Assembly (NCBI GenBank): GCA_963556145.1 | Contig: OY744465.1 | Location: 4,588,001-4,652,000, forward strand | DNA length: 64,000 bases | Direction of reading: 5' to 3' | Source of the DNA: Hygrocybe punicea | Taxonomy: Eukaryota > Basidiomycota > Agaricomycetes > Agaricales > Hygrophoraceae | Part shown: piece by piece, positions 11,578 through 19,920 of the stretch | Layout: the number at the start of each line of letters is the position of its first letter | Numbering within the stretch: the first letter of the stretch is position 1 | Notes under the pieces: model-generated | Databases searched by the model: none | Told to the model about the DNA's origin: nothing | Seen by the model: the letters and a program-made list of their open reading frames with translations, nothing else | Program-made: the position numbers and the translations under genes

Positions 11578-12454
11578 GGTGCGGCGAGCTACGCGAGCGG
11601 GTGCGTGACCGTTTACACTGGAAAGTGGGGCCGTTTATGCTGGGAAGCGGGTGCGCGTGGCAACGACGCGGTATGTAGCTGGGGAGCCTAAAAAACAGTG
11701 GCGGGGGCTCGTTTGAGGTAACGAGAGGCGGCGTGGGGCTCTAGCACATGGAGCAAGGCTGCGGGGGTCCAGTGTAGCTGTATGGTACCGGGGATAACGA
11801 GAATGCGGGGTCGCAACGTGGTGACGTGGCGCAATGTGCTGGGACGTCCAAACATGGCGGGGCGGCTTCGTTTGGGGCGACGAAGCGCAGCGGGGGGTTC
11901 CAGCAGGTGGAACGCGGGCACGGGGGGTCGAATGAGTGTGGGTTTGGGCTGGGGTACACGAAAAAACGGGGGGTCTGACAGTGGTGACGTGGCAGATCCG
12001 TGGGGTAACCAAAAGGCCGGCGGCCGTGGATTCGGGGTGGCGTAGGGGAGCGCGCAGCTCCGGTACGTCAAACGGGGGTCCGTGGGGTCGGATGAGCCTG
12101 CCTGGGGCTAGGAATGACGAAAGAAAACAACAATGAAATGAAAAAACGGGGGGGTCGCAAATGATGACGTGGCCTGCCGCTTGGGTGCTGAGAAGGGTCG
12201 CGGGCGTGTTTTTGGGTCAACAGGGAGTGACGCAGGGTCCTATTGGGCTGAACATGAGTGCCGTGGGGTAACTCGAGTGTTGTACGGCCGTGAGTGAAGG
12301 GAAAATGCGCGGTTGTGCAGCAGTGGGTGGTGAGGCCGAAATAAGTCGTCTCGCGAGAAAAAGCATAAAAAATGGTAAGGAACTGAAGAAAAAGGGATCC
12401 GCGGGTCGATCGCACTCTCATCACCATGATGGAGAGGTACCGAGGTACCTCTCC
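11578..12454. repeat. Imperfect about 165-180-bp tandem repeats in element D, copy B
   Basis: The G-rich strand carries a recurring word GATGACGTGGC or GGTGACGTGGC near 11818, 11983 and 12161, each followed by a similar order of TGGGT, GGGGGTC and TGAGC words. No credible gene is present. A 10-bp stem (12431-12440 with 12445-12454, GGAGAGGTAC/GTACCTCTCC) marks the right end. Confidence 0.45.
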
Positions 12455-13285
12455 GGGGGCTCACGCAGGACTCGAGGTGGAAGTCGACTTGATAGGAAGG
12501 ATGAACTGACTACTACATCGGGAACTGCTACTGACTAAGGGACTGGTCACGTGATCTACCACTACAGTGCGCACGCAAACGAACGTGAACAGGGTGGAGT
12601 GGGAGTCAGAGAGGTGGAACGAGCGGCGGGGGGTGGTGCATCCACCCCCGCTCCTTCGTGGTATGTTATTTTTATTCTTTCTTCTATTGATTTTATTTGT
12701 ATATAATGGAACGCGGCACAACACCACCACCACCATGCAACACCAATGTGGCCAACGTGGGGTCAACCCGCCCACCGCGTGTGTACAACACGCATGACGC
12801 GTCGGGACACCCACGCGGAGAGGCCTGTACGCCACCACCACGTGCTCGCCGAAAACAACCAACGCAGGACCAACGCGGGGCCAACACGCCCGTCGTCACG
12901 TGCACAATGCGTCTGACGCGTCGGGGCATCACCACCACCACCACCACACCCAATCGACAACAGCCGAGGCGGAACACACGCGTTCAACACATGTGTTTCG
13001 CTAGGACAGGGCCGTGCAGCCCACCAACCCCCAATCCCACCTTGTAATGAGGCTAGCCACGTCGATTGACGTGTGCAGCGCTCTTGCAAGGTCAGATGGG
13101 AGGGAGGGCCCCCAGCCCACGCGGTTCACGGTTCAGACCACGTCTGGACCGAAACCAAACCGATGTAAACCGTTTATGTCGGTTTCGGTTTCAGTTTGGG
13201 ATTTTTTGGTAGGAACCGAACCGTTCGGTTTCGGTTTGGGGAAAAAAGGCCGAAAACTGGACCAAACCGAACTTCCCCATCACTA

Positions 13286-14100
13286 TTCCTGACAGCGTCG
13301 CCATTGTTGGTCGAGCCTCGTGGTCTGAACTCTCCACTCATCAATGGTAGTCAGAATATTCAGCAGGGTGTAGATCTGGTCAATCAGTGGTTTGTTCATG
13401 TGTAGCTCAATGAGTTGGACAAGGTAAGGAAGGTTGTCGGCTTCGGTCAAGCCAGACATGCAGAGGAGAGTGTCAAACTCGATCCAGAATTCATCTGCAG
13501 TCATCTTTCCTTGTCATAGGTCATTGAGCTTTGTCAGTGCATCTTTCTTCTGATCCAGCTTCTCGAAGTGTCACCAGATTTCTGTTTCGAAGTCTGCCAT
13601 TGTCCCAAAGTTGACTGGGTTATGTGCAAGTGTGATGTCAACAAATTTGTCTGCCCATCACCCAGTGAGTCCTCCCTGCAAATAGGAAAGGACAAAAAGG
13701 ATTTGCTTCTCATCCATGTCGAGGGCGGTTTCGTTTGCCCGGATGTAAATGTGGGCACTGTGAATGAACATTTTGAATCCTTCTTTATTGCTGTTGTACT
13801 TAGCTGGCGGAGCAATATGAGATTTTGGAGTCGTTGGGGCTGCACGTGGTGCAGACATGGTTGTGGTTGTGTGATGGAGGTAAGTTTGATGGTAAGGAGA
13901 AGTTGTTGTAGGAGGAAGTGATGACGAGGGGAAAGTTGGGGGATGGAAGGTTGTTCTTGTTGCGACGTACTGGTCAAATTCATCGTCGGAAGATTCCGGC
14001 GATTCAGGTGTTAAGTGATATTCGTCGTCGAGGTCTGATTCTGGTGTTCGGTATCATTGTGGATCCAGGTTGTTCTGGGTGATTGTTAGGGGAGTTGGTA
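13286..14100 (-). pseudogene. Decayed retrotransposon gag (Tf1/sushi-like element)
   Basis: Minus-strand fragments give a typical Ty3-class capsid: KYNSNKEGFKMFIHSAHIYI, then EKQILFVLSYLQGGLTGWW, then further pieces (EFWIEFDTLLCMSGLTEADN) down to the hAT end at 13285. Several stops and one frame change separate the pieces, so it is not functional. It lies just downstream of the primer-binding site and 5' LTR of the 3877-14675 element and is most likely its gag. Everything downstream has been replaced by hAT copy B. Confidence 0.6.
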
Positions 14101-14101
14101 G

Positions 14102-14112
14102 AAGTCTAGTTT
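14102..14112 (-). promoter_or_regulatory. Self-priming primer-binding site
   Basis: Two nucleotides inside the LTR edge, the minus strand reads AAACTAGACTT. The reverse complement of this 11-mer begins the predicted transcript at 14268, 32 nt downstream of the TATAAA at 14300-14295 (minus). This is the arrangement of Tf1/sushi retrotransposons, in which the folded 5' end of the RNA primes reverse transcription instead of a tRNA. There is no TGG at the usual tRNA-primer position. Confidence 0.65.
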
Positions 14113-14114
14113 TA

Positions 14115-14675
14115 TGTTATGGATCGCAGTCGTAATTGCGGGCTCCGGTAACAATCAACCAAACAGAGGATGGTTATAAAATAAGCAAGTACAAGAATGT
14201 AATAGGGGAAGAGGAATTGTCTGGGTAGTCAAAGTTGCAATCAGGGGAAGAGTAGCTAAACTAGACTTAGGGTTACTGACTACAAGTGTTCGGGTTTATA
14301 TACTAAAACAACTTCAGGGTAGGCTTCTTCGTCAAGATGCATGGCGACGAGGAGGCTGAGCTCTGAGATGAATGGCATCTTTGCTTGCTTTGTGGTCTGC
14401 ACATTTCAGGGTGCCAGCATGGTGGCCAATGACTGCATTGTGGGTCTGGTGACAACAGACAGCTGATTCAATGATTGTGCTGCGCGGTGTTATTAAGTGC
14501 GTGTATGAGAGTATGTGCTGTTGGTGATTCATCAGCAGTGATCAGATGATGAGGGTAATTATAGGGATCAGGATACCATCTTCGGTTGTCGTCAACAATG
14601 TTCTGGACCCAAGTAATGATGTCATTGTCAGACACGGGGTCAGAAGTGGTGGTTGGATCGGAGTGAAATGTGACA
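14115..14675 (-). repeat. LTR of the Tf1/sushi-like element (right copy, 5' LTR)
   Basis: This 561-bp LTR has TG...CA ends. On the minus strand a TATAAA box starts at 14300, and the putative RNA start AAGTCTAGTTT runs from 14268 to 14258. Its right edge abuts element D at 14676 without a recognisable target-site duplication. Confidence 0.75.
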
Positions 14676-16540
14676 GGGGCTCACGTGGGACTCGAAGGGA
14701 AAGGTGGATGGATAGGATGGATGGACTGACTACTACATCAGGAACTGCCTACTGACTGAGGGTCTGGTCACATGATGTGCCAGGCACAACCACTCCAAGT
14801 GGCCCTCCTCCTCATGGCGATGCCCTCATCGCCATACTGCTACAAAAAAAGAACACAAAACAAACAAAACTGACCAAGAAACTCTACAGTCACAACTCCC
14901 AGACCCTCAGAATGCCTCGAGTCAAGGCCACAGCCTTATATCATGAAGTGGGTAGTTGTCCTCATGCAATAGGCAGTAGATGACCAGACTCTATAGAACT
15001 CCTCTCTCAAACTCAAACTCTCTGAATGCCTCCCTCGCAAGGGTTAGGGCTCACAACGCAAGATCCAAAAATGCTTGAATTGTCCAGCAAGTGCCCAGTG
15101 CAGTGCGAAAGTTAGTGGTCAAAAATGTAATGGTGTTGGTGGAAACAGGGTGAACAGGTGTGTGATCAAGTGTAGTGGCGGCTCATAGGTAGACTTTAAT
15201 TGACATCCAGTATTGGGGGGAACGGGGGATGAGGCTAGAATAAAAGCTATAATAATGACGGAGCATAGGGTTGTACTAACAAGGGCACAGTATCTCGACA
15301 CGAGGGGTTGGTGTATCATGCAAAGGGATCATGGTGGCTTGTCTGGGTTGACAAGGGGTGTATGGCACTGAACAAGGGCGCGCAGGGGGCTGGGGCGACT
15401 TGTTTGGGTCCCTATGGGTCCGGGGCAGTTGCCAGGGTCGAGAACGAGGTCATGGGGAGCTGAATGAGGGCTCACGGAGCCGGGTATGGTGCAAGAATCT
15501 GGCCGGGGGGTGGTGACGTGGCAGGATGCAATGGGGGTCTGGGAATGGTGGGCACGGTCTGTTTGTGGTATTGGAGGAGGTGGGGTGCCTGGAATGGTGA
15601 ACGGGTGGGCCATGAGCTTTGTGAGTTGACCTGGGGCCGGCTACGTTGGCAGAATGGGGCCACGCACAATAGTGATGTGGCGCGTGGCTTGGGTGTCCGA
15701 AAATGATGGTGGGGGCTCATCTGGGGCAACGGAGGGCAACGGGGGGCCCTGGTGGATGGAACGAGGGTGTGGGGGGTTGAACGAACATGGGTTGGGAATG
15801 GGACATACAAAAGGCAGGGGGTTGAAGGTGGTGACGTGGCAGGTGCTTGGGTATTCAAAATGGATCGCAACGGGTTTGTTTGTGGCAGAATGGGGTGTTG
15901 TGTCATTGAGCGTGCATCCTGGGGCTTGGATGGATACGCATGGGGCCGGGGTTCGCAAAAAAAAGGGAGGTCCAATGTTGATGATGTGGCACTACTTGGG
16001 AATGTTGAGGGTGCAAACAGGGTCATGGCGGTGCTCCCGAGGTGATGGGCAGTGAGGTGGGGCCTTGAAATGTCGAATGAAGGCCATTGTGGGTCGTCTT
16101 GGGTCTGTGAAGGGTGCACACAGTGGGGCGCGAACAAGATGACACAGCCTGGGGTGTTCAAAATGGGTTGTGCCTGCGTTTGTGGAGTGACATGGGGCAT
16201 TGGATCATTAAATGAGAGTGCCGGGGGGGTAACTCGAGTACTGTATGACCGAGAATGAAAAGAGAATCTGCAGTTGCGCAGCGGTGGATGGTGAGGCTGA
16301 AAAAAGTTGCCTCGGGAGAAAAAAAGAGAACAAAGACCGAAAAGAAGGGATCCGTGAGTCGGTCGCACTCTCATTACCACAATGGAGAGGTCCCAAGGGA
16401 CCTCTCAGGGGCTCACACAGGACTTGAAGGGAAAGGTGGATGATAGGATGGATGGACTGATTACACATCGGGAACTGCCTACTGTCAGGCTACTGACTAA
16501 GGGTCTGGTCACATGATGTGCCAGGCACAACCACTCCAAT
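14676..16540. repeat. Element D, copy C: terminal direct repeats around about 150-160-bp internal repeats
   Basis: Terminal direct repeats of roughly 120-135 bp lie at 14676-14797 and 16407-16540, from GGGGCTCAC to AACCACTCCAA. The interior is non-coding. From about 15500 to 16000 a word TGACGTGGC or TGATGTGGC recurs near 15513, 15671, 15829 and 15978, giving imperfect 150-160-bp tandem units. A stem-loop GAGAGGTCCC/GGGACCTCTC (16385-16394 with 16397-16406) marks the right end. The same organisation is found within hAT copy B. Long direct termini and no coding region suggest a small non-autonomous LTR-type (TRIM-like) element, but TG...CA ends and a PBS were not found, so the class is open. 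Confidence 0.45.
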
Positions 16541-17288
16541 GTGCACACATGCAAACAAATGTTACCAGGGTGGAGTGGGAGTCAATGAGATGGAACGAGC
16601 AGCGGGGGGTGGTGCATCCACCCCCACTCCTTCATGGTATGTTTTTTTTGTTGTTTTCTTTATTGATTTTATTCATATATAACAGAACACAGCACCACAC
16701 CACCACCACCATAACCACCATGCAACACCACCACCACCACCATAATACACCAATGCAGCCAACACAGAGTCAACCCACCCATCATCACGTGTACAACACG
16801 CATGACACATCGGGACACCCACATGGAGAAGCTTGTATGCCACCACCATCACGCATCTGCCAGAAACAATCAATGCAGGACCAATGCGAGTCCAACACAC
16901 CCATCGTCGCATGTACAACACGTCTGATGCATCAGGGCATCACCACCACCACCACACCCAATCAACAACAGCCAAGGCAGAACACACATGTTCAACATGT
17001 GTGTTTTGCTAGGACAGGGCCATGCAGCCCACCCAATCTCCAATCCCACCTTGTAATGAGGCTGGCCATGTCAATTGACATGTGTGGCACTCTTGCAAGG
17101 TCAGATGGGAGTGAGGGCCCCCAGCCCACATGGTTCATGGTCTAGACTGCATTTGGACCGAAACTGAACCAATATAAATGGTTTACATCAGTTTCAGTTT
17201 GGGATTTTTTTGCAGGAACCAAATGGTTCAGTTTTGGTTTGGGGCAAAAAGGCCCAAAACTGGACCGAACCGAACTTCCCCAACACTA
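16541..17288. mobile_element. Right arm of hAT-family copy C
   Basis: It is homologous to 12568-13285 throughout and ends in the TIR CCGAACTTCCCCAACACTA. It includes the stem GGGGGTGG/CCACCCCC near 16604-16625, followed by an intron-like T-rich segment. Nearly every CpG of copy B is TpG or CpA here, so this is the older copy. The left end was not found. Confidence 0.6.
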
Positions 17289-17817
17289 CTGACCAGATTT
17301 CCATCATTATCCTTTGGTAGTGCTGTCGAGTTTCCATTAGCTCATGTCGTCTGACATACCGGAGTCACTTACCATGGCCCGATGCCATCTTGTCACCCCT
17401 TGTCCTTGAATCCATCGTGTATGATATCATTTCCAGCCATGTCGACTTCACATAACTTGGCCACAGTGTTCTTGAAGTCTTTCCATGTATCCGCATCGAG
17501 TTTTCTGAGGAAGTTCATGTATTCCATTGACATTTTGGGTTTGCAGTGAGTGGTGTTGGGATTGTGGCCTGTTGTTTGGTTTGAGGTTGTTGTTGTCAAC
17601 GTCGAGTCGCATTGAAAAATTTTATGTTTGTCTTTGTTGCCTTCATCATGTGACCATCTTTTCCTTGTCCAGCCGTTTTGCCCCACCTATTTTGGTAGCT
17701 CCAGTTTGACACTATCCAACACTTCAATACCTGCCTGCTTCATTCACATTCACGTTATACCCATGATTCCACTTGTTTTCAACGTCACTTTCACTCATTT
17801 CTTTCCACAGTCCCAGT
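17289..17817 (-). pseudogene. Unrecognised coding fragment between two hAT ends
   Basis: A minus-strand frame at 17686-17393 encodes a hydrophilic segment followed by EYMNFLRKLDADTWKDFKNT. This looks like real protein (regular helix pattern, no low complexity), but I cannot assign it to a family. It is cut on both sides by hAT-family elements, and the short pieces between 17700 and 17817 are frame-broken. It may be an old retroelement protein. Confidence 0.3.
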
Positions 17818-18617
17818 TAGTGATGGTCAGGTTCGGTTCGGTTCGGTTCAGGCCAAAAAAATCTGAACCTTGAACTGAACCTGAGGTTCGGTTCAGCTCA
17901 TATGCTGAACCTTGAACTGAACCTTTGGTTCAGGTTCAGATAGGTTCAGTTCAGGTTCAGGTCAGGCTGAACCTGAACTGAACCTGTGAAAATACAAGTA
18001 TACTAGCTAATCAATTTTCTCAATCCAAATTTTTCATTTATTTCCTACCACTCTACATTGTTGTTGTGCTAATGGTTTGACTCTTCAATTACATGTACTG
18101 TGTCCATGTTCACTGTGAATGAATCAATAGAATCTTGTGTTAGATGTGTCTGAAGCACGGTAAGCATGAAATATCCTGGACAACTGTTCAGATGGTCATT
18201 GCAAATGTTTTGCAGTATTTTACAGGAAGGAAAGACCTTGCAATTAGTATAACTGAATCACACAACATGGCATCCTAGGCTGAATTTCAACTTTACATTT
18301 TAAAGTTTGCAAATATTCATGTTACAGAAGCACTAATTGCAACTGTATAAACTCTAACTAATCTAGATTCTGTTATTAATGGTGCTGAAATTTCAAGTCA
18401 GTAAATAGTTGGACCAAAACTAAGTCTCTACTCAGCAGAAATTCGACTAATATGTGAAAGATTAGGTTCAGGTTCACAAGATTTTGTCCTTGACTGAACC
18501 TTGAACTGAACCTAAGGTTCGGTTCAGGCATTACCCTGAACCTTGAACTGAACTTAGGTTTGGTTCATGTAGGTTCAGGTTCGAACCCAGGTTCAGAACC
18601 GAACTGTACCATCACTA
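17818..18617. mobile_element. Old non-autonomous hAT-like element (about 800 bp)
   Basis: The left end TAGTGATGGTCAGGTTCGG and right end GAACTGTACCATCACTA form a TIR extended inward by GGTTCAG/CTGAACC-rich arms (17840-17990 and 18465-18600). The core (18000-18460) is AT-rich without a reading frame. The outer bases CCCAG and CTGGG are inverted rather than direct, so no target-site duplication can be claimed. Confidence 0.55.
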
Positions 18618-18985
18618 ACCTGGGTACATGATCTCCATGTAATTCTCGTAGTGATTTGCATATAGATTCGGCGCCCCGTAAGGGGAAACGCTTGCGAATT
18701 TCGAGAACTTTATCATATATAGACTCTATCGTATGCTTTTGTTGACACGTAGATCGTAAGTTCCACTCCTTGCGGAGTCGTCAAAGTGTGATTACACTAA
18801 TCAAAGCGCTCAGACAATGTATATTCATGCATCGTTCCAGGAAAATACACACCTTAAGCCATATAGTTCCGTATCAAATGTCAGTCATGTCAACCAAGTT
18901 TGAGTCAAATAATCACCACGTCAAAGGTATGTAAATCATCCATTCCACTCTTCAGCAAAAAAAACAACACGTAGGGCTCATTTTC
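18618..18985 (-). pseudogene. Short unrecognised coding scrap and spacer
   Basis: On the minus strand 18625-18735 reads in one open frame as KVLEIRKRFPLRGAESICKS followed by LRELHGDHVPR. This has the look of the N-terminal region of basidiomycete integrase-like hypothetical proteins, but the match is from memory and weak. No start or stop is associated. The remainder up to 18985 shows nothing. Confidence 0.25.
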
Positions 18986-19800
18986 TCCTTCCACAGCCTC
19001 CCGCACCCTTCCTCACCCTCCCACGCCCTTTTGCACTCTCCTGCACCCTCCCACACCCTCCTACACCTTCCCGCGGCCTCCTGCATCCTCCAATGCAACC
19101 CTACTCCCTCCCACGCCCTCCCATTCCCTCCCGTGCTCTTCAACACCCTCTCGTACCCTCCCGTGGCCCAATGCCCCCCTCCCTGACGGTCCTGCACTTT
19201 CCTGCGCCCTCTCGCACCCTCCAACGCTCTCCCGGACTCTCCTGCACCTCTCATACCCATCATGCACCCACCAATGCCTTCCCGTACCCTCCTGCATACT
19301 CCAATGCAACCCTACTCCCTCCAACACCCTCCCATTCCCTCCCGTGCTCTTCGACACCCTCTCGTACCCTCCCGTGCCCCCATGCCTCCCTCCCTGACGG
19401 TCCTGCACCTTCCCGCGCCCTCTCGCGCCCTCCAATGCTCTCCCGGACTCTCCTGCACCTCTCATACCCATCCTGCACTCTCCTGCACTCTCCTGCACCC
19501 TCCTGCACCCTCCTGCACTCTCCTTTAGCCTATCGCACCCTCCCACACTCTCCCGCACTCTCCTGCACCCTTCCGCCCCCTCCTGCACTCTCCCACACTC
19601 TCCTGCACCATTCCACCCCCTCCCACATTCTCCCGCATTCTCCTGCACTCTCCTCCTGCACCCTCGTTGCCCTCCTGCACCCTTGTACACCTTCGGCACC
19701 CTCCTATGCCCTCCTGCACACTCCTATGCCTTCCTGCACGCTCCTATGCTTCCCGCACACTCCTATGCCTTCTCGCACCCTCCCGTCTGTTCATCCATCG
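18986..19800. repeat. Minisatellite with 10-bp core CTCCTGCACY
   Basis: The whole segment is built from variants of a 10-bp unit, cleanest at 19480-19630 (CTCCTGCACT/CTCCTGCACC in tandem). A higher-order duplication of about 170 bp is visible, 19092-19260 against 19304-19470, an offset of 212 bp. Long open frames on both strands are only a by-product of the repeat. It ends about 50 bp from the Helitron 3' terminus. Confidence 0.8.
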
Positions 19801-19851
19801 CACTGGCTCCATCAACTATTTTTTATTAGTTGTTATTGTATATACTACATA

Positions 19852-19883
19852 CTAGTGGGGTGTGGGCCATTGCTTTGCATGGC
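19852..19883 (-). other. Helitron 3' terminus: hairpin plus CTAG
   Basis: Read on the minus strand, a stem GCCAT...ATGGC (19883-19866) is followed by a 10-nt spacer and CTAG at 19855-19852, then a T. This is the classical Helitron 3' end (subterminal hairpin, CTRR, insertion before T). It lies downstream of the minus-strand Rep-helicase, as required. Confidence 0.75.
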
Positions 19884-19920
19884 ATGTTACTCGTCCCTTC
19901 TTTTAGCAAGAGAACACATA

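Larger units (their letters stand above)
9696..13285. mobile_element. Composite hAT-family element, copy B
   Basis: The left end is TAGTGTTGGGGAAGTTCGG and the right end CCGAACTTCCCCATCACTA, an inverted pair typical of this family. The flanking octamers (GGAGGTAC and TTCCTGAC) do not match, so the ends may come from two insertions or have been rearranged. The arms (9696-10180 and 12568-13285) contain the hairpin/intron-like modules. Between them lies an inserted element bounded by a 39-bp direct repeat (10181 and 12529 onward, CTACTGACTAAGGG...), which itself carries an LTR fragment. This copy is CpG-rich, unlike copy C. Confidence 0.55.
3877..14675 (-). mobile_element. Remains of a Tf1/sushi-like LTR retrotransposon with nested insertions
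   Basis: Two near-identical LTRs of 560 and 561 bp (3877-4436 and 14115-14675) lie in the same orientation. Read on the minus strand, the right LTR is followed after 2 nt by a primer-binding site complementary to its own transcript start, then by a gag remnant (13286-14100). The left LTR is preceded by a G-run polypurine tract (AGGGGTAT, minus, 4437-4444). This gives 5' LTR, PBS, gag, PPT, 3' LTR in order. No pol of this element was recognised; the interior is taken up by a hAT, an older gag block and a composite hAT. The 5-bp flanks (TCTTT and GGGGC) do not match. So pairing of the two LTRs is an inference from sequence similarity and order. Confidence 0.55.

Noticed and set aside
9688..13293. 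Simple single hAT insertion with target-site duplication at copy B
   Set aside because: The flanking octamers GGAGGTAC and TTCCTGAC do not match, so I call it composite.
3877..14675. Plus-strand orientation of the outer LTR element
   Set aside because: A purine run (GGGGAGTTGG) before 14115 at first looked like a PPT. Comparison with the LARD-like element, the gag direction, the TATA position and the self-priming pair all place the 5' LTR on the right.
17810..18625. 8-bp target-site duplication around the 17818-18617 element
   Set aside because: GTCCCAGT and ACCTGGGT are inverted-like, not direct repeats.
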